NCBI GenBank assembly: GCA_028714615.1
Contig: JAQTMA010000045.1
Span: 1 to 13,770 of the forward strand
Length of the DNA stretch: 13,770 nucleotides
Reading direction: 5' to 3'
DNA from: Anaerolineaceae bacterium
GTDB taxonomy: Bacteria; Chloroflexota; Anaerolineae; Anaerolineales; Anaerolineaceae
Shown here: piece after piece, positions 1-5,912 of the stretch
Numbering within the stretch: position 1 is the stretch's first letter
Layout: each line of letters starts with the position of its first letter
Position numbers and translations under genes: made by a program
Notes under the pieces: model-generated
The model's input: only the letters and a program-made list of their open reading frames with translations
Database searches by the model: none
What the model was told of the DNA's origin: nothing

Positions 1-177
1 TATGGCAAGAAAGAAGATTCATAACCTCTCCCTGGAGGAGGTGAAAAACGATCCTGTAAAGCCCTAAAATCACTTTATTTTCAGTGCACATTCGCTGCTA
101 AAGTGGTACATCTTGGCCGAATACGGCTGGTACATTGTTGCCGAATATACCCGGTACATTAGGGGTGACTATTGACA
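1..177. mobile_element. Right end of an IS21-like insertion sequence (partial)
   Basis: The tip carries repeats with an exact 24-bp period: two 20-bp units (104-123 and 128-147) differing at 3 positions, and a third partial unit (152-161) built around GGTACATT. The segment ends in ATTGACA (171-177), so read inward from the other strand it begins TGTCAAT. TG...CA tips followed by several spaced internal repeats are typical of IS21-family ends, where the transposase binds. The rest of the element, including istA/istB, would lie left of the window. A short in-frame stretch at 2-67 (22 codons with stop, starting ATG) may be the tail of an element gene or nothing; I do not recognise it. The target duplication cannot be tested because the left end is missing. 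Confidence 0.5.
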
Positions 178-361
178 GGCCCATCATTTTTCCCGAGAGG
201 ACACTCGGCGTGTCCTGAGAACGCGGTGTTTGGCGCGTTTTACCCGTTATCTTCTTCTCACCCAAAAGCAGCGTCGTCAGGCGCGGGCGGATGAGGATGC
301 GCTTATGCAGACGTGGCGGAGCCAGCCGGGTGCGAACGACCGGGGTCTTGGGGGGCATTAA
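178..361 (+). pseudogene. Possible 3' remnant of a gene interrupted by the insertion sequence
   Basis: Directly after the element tip a frame stays open for about 60 codons and stops with TAA at 359-361. It has no start codon near its left edge, as expected if the element cut off the 5' part. The peptide is rich in Arg and Gln (for example LLLTQKQRRQARADEDAL) and this stretch is visibly more GC-rich than the DNA after 361. It could be the tail of another transposase, but I cannot name the family. The opposite strand is also open here, so coding on this strand is not proven. Confidence 0.25.
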
Positions 362-532
362 AAGGATTCTACGTCAAAAGCGCGCTTGCAAGGAAACCTG
401 GGCTTCAAGGTTTTTCGCCGTTACCGTGTGTACGAAAAAGAGCTATAAATCTAACCGAAAAGAAATTCGGAATAAATTACAGGCAATTTTTACATCACTT
501 CATCCAATTCTTTCGAAATTTTATCAAACCAT
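362..532. other. AT-rich spacer, no gene seen
   Basis: Low-GC sequence between the element-flanking remnant and the 3' end of the alpha/beta hydrolase gene. Overlapping frames that cross it change composition abruptly and have no recognisable motif. No convincing hairpin plus T-run was found for terminating the minus-strand hydrolase transcript. The octamer-like GGTTAGAT occurs twice on the minus strand here, but not in the inverted arrangement of a cassette recombination site. Confidence 0.5.
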
Positions 533-1321
533 CTAACCAGAAAAGAATTCTGTTAGTATTGGCACAAGGACTTTGGGACTCACGCCGTGCGTCTGACCAG
601 CCAGGGTACGGAGTTGCGCCTTAGGAATGGCTTCACTGATCGCCTGAGCCGCGTCACGCATTGACGGGGCACCCTTGCCGCCGTGCATAACGAGTGCGGG
701 AGTAGTAATTCCCGCTAAAAGACTAGTGGGTAAGGCATGGCCTTCGCCCAGAACGTCGCTATCATATGCTAAGGTCGGGGCCAGAGCTTCCAATCCTCGC
801 CACATTGGCATGCTCTTCATGGCTTGAATTTGCTTGTCGGACACACCAACGTTTCGGACGAACAAAGACACGGCATCGCCGTTGCATCCAGACGCGAGCA
901 GTTTTTTTAGTTGTTTGTTATACTCTTTTGCGGCTTTACCTGCATCGCCATCTAAAGTATAAGGCGCTTCGTAAATGGCTATTTTCTTGATTTGTTTCCT
1001 CATCTTGCTTGCAGCTTCAAGTACGATAGCCGCACCGGAAGAATGACCATAGAAGTATACCGGCTCTCCAACCTCATTGATTAACGCCGCAATATCTTCG
1101 ACTTCACGCCCAGGCGCATATGGCGCAGTATCTGTGCTATCACCGCGTCCGCGACGGTCATAGCTGATAACAGTGAAGCTAGACGCAAGTAGCTTAGCTA
1201 ACTTGGTTCCGGACTTCCTAGAATTGAGGGCTCCGAGCACTAATATGACGACTGGACCGTGACCTATTTTGTCGTACGCAATCTTTGTGCCATCTTTGGA
1301 AGTTACCGTTTTATATTTCAT
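533..1321 (-). CDS. Alpha/beta-fold hydrolase
   Basis: A 262-residue cytosolic protein with the alpha/beta hydrolase plan. The nucleophile elbow is GHSSG (residues 92-96, Ser94) and the catalytic His is H245 in GQTHGVS near the C-terminus. SYDRRGRGDS (53-62) is the usual segment after strand 4, where many relatives read YDRRGRGDS. Length is normal for the family. The usual acid after strand 7 is not obvious: the strand ends VMHGGKGAPS, with no Asp where HG-x-x-D is expected, so Asp222 or Glu118 would have to serve, or the triad is altered. There is no signal peptide. The ATG start is preceded by a weak ribosome site but by a promoter-like pair about 10-37 bases upstream. Substrate is unknown; such proteins are often esterases, lactonases or dienelactone-type enzymes. 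It lies downstream of the reductase-like gene on the same strand, 148 bases away. Confidence 0.88.
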   Translation of the reverse strand: MKYKTVTSKDGTKIAYDKIGHGPVVILVLGALNSRKSGTKLAKLLASSFTVISYDRRGRGDSTDTAPYAPGREVEDIAALINEVGEPVYFYGHSSGAAIVLEAASKMRKQIKKIAIYEAPYTLDGDAGKAAKEYNKQLKKLLASGCNGDAVSLFVRNVGVSDKQIQAMKSMPMWRGLEALAPTLAYDSDVLGEGHALPTSLLAGITTPALVMHGGKGAPSMRDAAQAISEAIPKAQLRTLAGQTHGVSPKVLVPILTEFFSG

Positions 1322-1330
1322 ATACTCTAT

Positions 1331-1358
1331 ATTTTACCCAATTTTTCTTTGGCGGCAA
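1331..1358 (-). promoter_or_regulatory. Candidate promoter for the alpha/beta hydrolase gene
   Basis: On the minus strand TTGCCG (1353-1358) and TAAAAT (1331-1336) are separated by 16 bases. The -10 element matches the consensus at 5 of 6 positions and the -35 at 4 of 6. Transcription would begin only a few bases before the ATG at 1321, giving a nearly leaderless message, which agrees with the poor ribosome-binding site. Confidence 0.35.
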
Positions 1359-1469
1359 ACTCTTATTTTTCCGGTACAACTGCTTTGGTTTCAATTACTT
1401 TAGAATGGCAATCTGCTCCACCTGGAACAGGCCTAAGTCCAGAAGCCCACACACCTACTGCGTGCTGTG

Positions 1470-2033
1470 TCACGTGGCTCTTCCCTGCCTTGTTCGATAA
1501 CGGAGGAAAACCATACCGTTGCCAAAGCGGCGTTCCTCCAACAGCTCGAGCTCTATTCGAACGTTGTTAGGGAGGGATGGTTTGCCACCTCCTACGATGA
1601 TCGGCGTAAGGAACAATTGACACTCATCGATCAACCCTGCTCGAAAGGCATGGGCAGCCAGCTCAGGGCCTCCGATGAGGATATCCTGTTCGGTGGACTC
1701 CTTCAGTTGTCGAATGGCTTCCGGATTGAAGGTTCGCTCAAGTTGCGTTTGGCGAGTCGATGCAGTCGCCAAAGTCCTGGAGTACACGATTTTGTTGGCT
1801 GCTTGCCATATCTCTGCAAAGTCGCGCGCGATTGGAGACTCAGTGGCTAAGTTGGGGTCGGTCTCCCAAACCATCATGGTTTCATACATACGACGTCCAT
1901 AAAGATAAGTTCCGGCCGCCCGTTCGAGGTCATTGATAAATCTATGCACTTCCTCGTCTGGCGCTGCCCAGTCAAACTTGCCCTCCCTGTCCTCGATATA
2001 GCCGTCGAGTGACGAGATCGCCGAGTAGATCAA
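1470..2033 (-). CDS. RibD C-terminal/dihydrofolate-reductase-like family protein, start uncertain
   Basis: The conserved part begins IYSAISSLDGYIED and includes YLYGRRMYETMMVWE and the diagnostic C-terminal segment DILIGGPELAAHAF followed by GLIDE and TPIIVGGGK. This is the RibD_C/DHFR-like fold, which binds NAD(P)H and reduces mostly unknown substrates. At about 187 residues it is full length, ending FLRYRTRQ as relatives do. The start is odd. Homologues usually begin with Met two to four residues before LIYS, but here the codon in that place is CTC. The only alternatives are TTG at 2033 (chosen; no good ribosome site) or a GTG at 2195, which adds 54 low-complexity residues with no family resemblance. 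Loss of the original start by mutation or rearrangement is possible, so it may be a young pseudogene. It lies among accessory genes, upstream of the hydrolase on the same strand. Confidence 0.75.
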   Translation of the reverse strand: MIYSAISSLDGYIEDREGKFDWAAPDEEVHRFINDLERAAGTYLYGRRMYETMMVWETDPNLATESPIARDFAEIWQAANKIVYSRTLATASTRQTQLERTFNPEAIRQLKESTEQDILIGGPELAAHAFRAGLIDECQLFLTPIIVGGGKPSLPNNVRIELELLEERRFGNGMVFLRYRTRQGRAT

Positions 2034-2560
2034 ATGAGGTTTGAGATTCGTGTTCTTAGTTAATACTACCTGCGGCAATGCAACCTTTTTTGTCTCATAT
2101 ATAAGGGGTAAACCTATTTTTTTCGATGGTTTTTTTGTGGGGGGGTGCAATTCTGGTGCAGTTCCTGCGGCATGCGATGGACAATAAGGACTCACCGGAT
2201 TTTGTTAACACCCTCATTTAAGTCTTGAAAGTTTATAGAGTATCACCTTTACCAGCAAGAACGAATGGATTCTGGCTTACTGTTTCTCTCCTTGGCAATC
2301 ATTGTGCCATAAAATCCATAAATTTTTCTCTTTTCCGGTACTTAGGGGCTTCATACCTAATGAAGGCCAAACCAATTAGCTACCAATTGATATGACTTAA
2401 ATCGTTATTGCAGATTGTTCTGAGTTTATTGGCAAAGTCTATATGGAAGCTATTCATGTTCACCTTGCCGCTTTGAAAACAAGAGAATAAGCAAAGTTTT
2501 TTACACCCTAGAAATTAGTTTGCCTACCAGCTGCGTAGATATGTAGGAAAATGAACTGGC
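2034..2560. other. Gene-poor region between divergent units
   Basis: No convincing gene is present apart from the possible 5' extension of the reductase-like frame (to 2195), which holds runs of seven T and seven G on the plus strand around 2114-2146. Further right the DNA is AT-rich. It contains an inverted repeat with 6-bp perfect arms, CTTCAT and ATGAAG, around a 5-nt centre (2349-2365), and two ACCAATT copies 11 bases apart (2371-2377, 2382-2388). These could be operator sites, but no regulator can be assigned. A 29-codon open stretch without a start (2401-2490) is not recognisable. Confidence 0.5.
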
Positions 2561-2589
2561 TTGACCCGATGGGGCAATGACAGTATAGT
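2561..2589 (+). promoter_or_regulatory. Sigma70-like promoter for the signalling operon
   Basis: TTGACC (2561-2566) and TATAGT (2584-2589) are separated by exactly 17 bases. Each hexamer matches the consensus at 5 of 6 positions. It points at the histidine kinase start at 2676 and would leave a leader of about 80 bases containing a small CAGC/GCTG hairpin (around 2640-2654). It is the best promoter match seen in the window and is probably the main promoter of the plus-strand block. Confidence 0.6.
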
Positions 2590-2675
2590 AATCGATAGAT
2601 CGTTTCATTGTTTTCCACCCATGCCTCTTCAGAATCTTACAGCATTTCGGCTGAATCATAGGGTTTTTATTTCAC

Positions 2676-3857
2676 TTGAAAAACACCTGGCTCCACCACT
2701 GGATTTATTATCTGGCATCTTGCCTTATGTTCACAGCGGTTATGCTACGATCGATTATTGGATTTAAGGAATCGCCTCAATTCAGCCTGTTGATGATTTT
2801 ACTTTTAGCCTGGGCAATATTCTTCATGGGAAATGAATTATTAACCAGATATCTCCCTTGGGTTTCCACTTTACTGGTCGGATTGGAGATCCTTATCGTT
2901 CTTTCATTGCTACTCATAAGCTACTCCATCCGATCAGATCTATTCGCATTCCTTTTTGCTATCACCGGCATGCAAGCCATGCAAAGGCATTCTCCGAAGT
3001 TTACGACAATACTGATCGGATTGTCGGCCCTCATGACTTTTTTCAGTCTCTTCGAGCTATTCGGGGTCTTCCAGGCTTTGGCGCTGACATTCGTCTATAC
3101 TGCCCTAAGTGCCTTCCTTGCCACCTACATTTGGACATCACGCCAAGGCCGGGCAATTCAAGTACGACATGAAGCACTGGCCGGTGAACTCCGGGAAGCT
3201 AACACCAAGCTGAACCGCTACACCCGAAAGGCTCAAGAGCTCACCATAAGCCGCGAGCGGCAGCGTCTGGCCCGTGAGCTGCACGATTCGGTTACACAGA
3301 CTATTTTCAGTATGACCCTGGCCACTCAGACGGCGCACATGTCGATGAAACGCGACAAGAACCAGGTAGCTGCCCAGCTGGATCGTTTGGATTATCTGGC
3401 TCAGAGCGCGCTCTCTGAGATGCAGGCGTTAGTTTCTCGGATAACATCCGAAGATCGACATGGAAATTTCCTTGAACAATTGAAACAACACCTGGTAGAA
3501 CGTGAGCGAGTGGATAATCTCAAGGTAGCCTTGCTAGTGGAAGGCGATCAGTCGCTTACAATCACTGAAGAAAGAGGTCTCTACCGGATAGCTCAAGAGG
3601 CTTTGAACAACATTGTCAAGCACGCACATTCTACAGCAGCGGTCCTGCGTTTGCATCTGAAAGAACCCCTCTTCATGGAAGTCGAGGATTATGGCGTTGG
3701 CTTTGAACCTATAAGTAATGCCACTCGTGGGAAGATGGGCCTGGCAGGAATGGGCGAGCGGGCAGCTGAAATCGGATGGACTATTGAGATGAAATCGGCC
3801 CCAGGACAGGGCACGCTCATCCGAGTAGCGAAAGGAACAGGCAGAAATGGCCGGTGA
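2676..3857 (+). CDS. Membrane histidine kinase, HisKA_3/NarL type
   Basis: A 393-residue sensor kinase. About six hydrophobic segments (roughly residues 10-30, 36-52, 58-83, 88-102, 109-126, 130-152) form the membrane sensor, with almost no extracellular loop, so it probably senses within or at the membrane. A coiled-coil linker (165-195) leads to the dimerisation/phosphotransfer domain with RLARELHDSVTQ (H203 phosphorylated). The HATPase_c domain has the N box EALNNIVKHA (308-317), G1 box EDYGVGF (337-343) and G2 box GLAGMGER (355-362), so it should be active. Start is TTG at 2676; an ATG at 2727 would delete half the first helix. The ribosome site is weak. Its 3' end overlaps the response regulator by 11 bases, so the two are translationally coupled and very likely cognate. 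The signal is unknown. The intramembrane-sensing layout resembles LiaS/DesK-like kinases in general form only. Confidence 0.92.
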   Translation: MKNTWLHHWIYYLASCLMFTAVMLRSIIGFKESPQFSLLMILLLAWAIFFMGNELLTRYLPWVSTLLVGLEILIVLSLLLISYSIRSDLFAFLFAITGMQAMQRHSPKFTTILIGLSALMTFFSLFELFGVFQALALTFVYTALSAFLATYIWTSRQGRAIQVRHEALAGELREANTKLNRYTRKAQELTISRERQRLARELHDSVTQTIFSMTLATQTAHMSMKRDKNQVAAQLDRLDYLAQSALSEMQALVSRITSEDRHGNFLEQLKQHLVERERVDNLKVALLVEGDQSLTITEERGLYRIAQEALNNIVKHAHSTAAVLRLHLKEPLFMEVEDYGVGFEPISNATRGKMGLAGMGERAAEIGWTIEMKSAPGQGTLIRVAKGTGRNGR

Positions 3858-4518
3858 TGCTGAAAAAATTACCGTCTTAATCGTGGATGATCACCAGGTG
3901 GTCCGCCAGGGATTGCGTAGCTATCTGGACATGTATGATGATATTCAGGTAATCGGCGAAGCAAGCAATGGTTGTGAAGCTGTCGAGCTGGCTACCCAAT
4001 TGAAGCCGGATGTTATTTTGATGGACCTGGTCATGCCCATCCTGGATGGGATTGCTGCCACGGCCAAAATCTCAGCGCTGGGTGGTGGAAGCCGGGTCAT
4101 CGCCCTGACCAGTTTTGACGAGGATGACAAAGTCTTTCCGGCGATCGAGGCTGGTGCTTCCAGCTACCTGCTCAAAGATGTTTCGACGGAAGCCCTGGTG
4201 GGAGCTATCCGAGCGACGCATCTTGGCGAAACGCTCTTACACCCAAAGGTTATGCGTAAATTGATGGACCAGGCTTCCCGAAAGCTGCAAAATGCGACTT
4301 CACCCGATGACCCCCAATTAACGAAACGGGAGATTGAGGTCATTCGCCTGGTCGCCCAAGGGAAAAGCAACCGAGAGATTGCCCAATCGCTGGTCATTAG
4401 TGAGAAGACTACCAAAGCTCACATCAGCAATATCCTTGGCAAGCTGGGAGTAACCGACCGTACCCAAATGGCTGTGTATGCCATCAAAAAGAATCTAGTG
4501 GACCTAGAAGAGTTGTAA
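3847..4518 (+). CDS. NarL/LuxR-family response regulator
   Basis: A 223-residue DNA-binding regulator. The receiver domain (about 8-125) has acidic pair D14/D15, phosphoacceptor D60 in VILMDLVMP, T88 and K110. The C-terminal LuxR-type helix-turn-helix (about 157-215) has LTKREIEVIRLVAQGKSNREIA and ISEKTTKAHISNIL, both canonical. It should be phosphorylated by the overlapping kinase, dimerise, and activate promoters, probably including its own operon. The ATG start lies inside the kinase's last codons. It is the only one of the four signalling genes here that starts with ATG. Confidence 0.93.
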   Translation: MAGDAEKITVLIVDDHQVVRQGLRSYLDMYDDIQVIGEASNGCEAVELATQLKPDVILMDLVMPILDGIAATAKISALGGGSRVIALTSFDEDDKVFPAIEAGASSYLLKDVSTEALVGAIRATHLGETLLHPKVMRKLMDQASRKLQNATSPDDPQLTKREIEVIRLVAQGKSNREIAQSLVISEKTTKAHISNILGKLGVTDRTQMAVYAIKKNLVDLEEL

Positions 4519-4530
4519 AGAAAGGTTACC

Positions 4531-5358
4531 TTGCTGGGAAAATCTTTTCCATCAGTTCGTACGCATCGGTCATGGATCATCACCCTGACGACCCTCTTTG
4601 TTTGTTATGCGGCAGTCATCTTGCGCACCCTGGGGCGATCCGACATCCAACCCCGATTGTGGGTTTACCTGTTATTGGAGCTGATATGCCTGGTATCGTT
4701 TATCCTGATGCTCAGGCAACCGATATCCTGGCAATCTGGACAACATATCTATTTCGCCTTTCAAACCTTGCTCGTCCTGATCCTGGTGCTCCTAAATCCG
4801 ATATTCGATTTCGTCGCCGTGCTCTTCGTGGTCCTCTCGTTCGAAGCTGCTCTGGTGTTCCCACGGCTGATACTGTTTCGGTGGGTAGCGATCCTAATTC
4901 TTCTTACCATCATACCGCTCACTGCGGCCCAAGGATGGTACGGCCTGGCTTTATCTCTGACACCCATCGCCGCATGTATCATCTTCCCGGCTCATGTCCT
5001 GGTCGATAATGAGATTGAAACAGGCTTGCGGAACAGCCAGTATTTGCTGGATGAACTCCAGGACACCAATCAAAAATTGACCGCTTTTGCCTCGCAGGTT
5101 GAGGAGCTGTCCATTATCCAGGAGCATGATCGCCTGGCCCAAGAATTGCATGACCGGGTTTCCCAAAACCTCCAAAGCATCCTTCGAATCAACCGGACGG
5201 CTCGTCTCATGCTGGATCGTGATGTGGATCAACTGGGCCCCCAATTGGCCATTCTGCAAAACCTGGCACAAAGCAGCCTGGAACAGATGCGCAGCCTGAT
5301 TTCCAGCTTGCGTCTTGCGGAGAAGGAGGCTGCTGAAAGGCTTACGCCTAATAGCTGA
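4531..5358 (+). CDS. Histidine kinase-like sensor lacking the ATPase domain
   Basis: A 275-residue protein built like the first half of the kinase upstream. Hydrophobic segments (roughly 15-33, 43-61, 73-90, 91-109, 113-131, 136-155) precede a coiled-coil linker (162-197) and a HisKA_3 dimerisation domain with RLAQELHDRVSQNLQSI (H207 and the neighbouring D208 kept). The protein stops just after the second helix of that domain (EQMRSLISSLRLAEKEA). No N, G1 or G2 box exists, and the 114 bases before the next gene cannot hold an ATPase domain in any frame. It therefore cannot phosphorylate itself, but it could be phosphorylated in trans, for example by heterodimerising with the complete kinase or by back-transfer from a receiver. 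Start is TTG with AAAGG nearby upstream, 12 bases after the regulator's stop codon. Confidence 0.9.
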   Translation: MLGKSFPSVRTHRSWIITLTTLFVCYAAVILRTLGRSDIQPRLWVYLLLELICLVSFILMLRQPISWQSGQHIYFAFQTLLVLILVLLNPIFDFVAVLFVVLSFEAALVFPRLILFRWVAILILLTIIPLTAAQGWYGLALSLTPIAACIIFPAHVLVDNEIETGLRNSQYLLDELQDTNQKLTAFASQVEELSIIQEHDRLAQELHDRVSQNLQSILRINRTARLMLDRDVDQLGPQLAILQNLAQSSLEQMRSLISSLRLAEKEAAERLTPNS

Positions 5359-5393
5359 CATAGATTGACAAAAGTCTGAGTAAAAAAATACTC

Positions 5394-5433
5394 CCAGCCT
5401 GCGAAAAGATCCGTCGAAGGCTGGTTTCTTTTT
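5394..5433 (+). terminator. Intrinsic terminator inside the block
   Basis: A 7-bp perfect stem, CCAGCCT (5394-5400) with AGGCTGG (5418-5424), closes a 17-nt loop and is followed by TTTCTTTTT (5425-5433). It lies between the ATPase-less kinase and the stand-alone receiver. It would end or attenuate transcripts from the upstream promoter, so downstream genes would depend on readthrough or on their own promoter. Confidence 0.7.
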
Positions 5434-5458
5434 AAAGATGGGTGGTCATAATGTGATC

Positions 5459-5465
5459 AAAGGAG
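5459..5465 (+). promoter_or_regulatory. Shine-Dalgarno site that decides the receiver's start
   Basis: AAAGGAG lies 7 bases before TTG (5473) and 13 bases before the in-frame ATG (5479). The usual spacing favours the TTG. Confidence 0.6.
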
Positions 5466-5472
5466 TTTCCAT

Positions 5473-5877
5473 TTGACCATGGCCTCTAACCGGATGATCA
5501 CTACCCCCTATCCCAATGATGCCCGAAGGCGAGTGCTGCTAATAGACGATAACCCCCAGGTACGACAGGACCTGCGTCTATTTCTTGAATTGCCTGGGGA
5601 ATTGAAAGTAGTCGGCGAGGCCACCAATGGGCAGGAGGCGATCCGGTTAACACATGACCTGACACCGGATGCGGTGGTTATGGATCTCGAAATGCCCGTC
5701 ATGGATGGCTATGAAGCTACCCGCCAGATAAAGTCGCTTCCTTGTCCCCCGCGCGTCATTATCCTCAGTGTCTATGCAGGGCCGGACGAACGAGAAAAAG
5801 CTCACGTTGCTGGTGCAGATGGCTTCCTGGTCAAGGGGTGCATCTATGAGGATCTGGTCAATGCCATCCTTGGGTAA
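5473..5877 (+). CDS. Stand-alone receiver-domain protein (single-domain response regulator)
   Basis: A 134-residue protein consisting only of a CheY-like receiver. It has D25/D26 in VLLIDDNPQ, phosphoacceptor D71 in VVMDLEMPVMDG, S99 at the switch position and K121 in FLVKG. It ends EDLVNAILG exactly where the last receiver helix ends, so the DNA-binding half found in the upstream regulator is absent. It cannot control transcription directly and may act as a phosphate sink, relay or allosteric partner of the adjacent ATPase-less sensor. TTG is preferred by ribosome-site spacing; ATG at 5479 would shorten it by two residues. It follows the terminator and precedes the serine hydrolase by 35 bases. 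Confidence 0.9.
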   Translation: MTMASNRMITTPYPNDARRRVLLIDDNPQVRQDLRLFLELPGELKVVGEATNGQEAIRLTHDLTPDAVVMDLEMPVMDGYEATRQIKSLPCPPRVIILSVYAGPDEREKAHVAGADGFLVKGCIYEDLVNAILG

Positions 5878-5912
5878 AGCAAATCAATAATCTTGAGAAG
5901 AAAGGCATAAAA

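Noticed and set aside
98..358. Minus-strand frame of 86 codons
   Set aside because: Its C-terminal third is just the translation of the insertion-sequence terminal repeats, and no family pattern is visible.
291..624. Two overlapping plus-strand frames
   Set aside because: They cross an abrupt composition change, overlap the hydrolase 3' end and show no motif.
400..1470. Integron-type cassette recombination sites around the two minus-strand accessory genes
   Set aside because: GTTAGAT cores occur, but no paired inverted RYYYAAC partner on the same strand was found near either gene end.
1363..1510. Minus-strand open stretch after the reductase gene (contains GVWASGLRPVPGGADC)
   Set aside because: It looks somewhat protein-like but overlaps the reductase C-terminus in another frame, has no start, and I cannot match it to a family.
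2401..2490. Plus-strand 29-codon open stretch (contains GKVYMEAIHVHLAALK)
   Set aside because: Too short, no start codon or ribosome site, no recognisable family.
2561..2767. Plus-strand frame of 68 codons
   Set aside because: It starts within the promoter and overlaps the kinase N-terminus out of frame.
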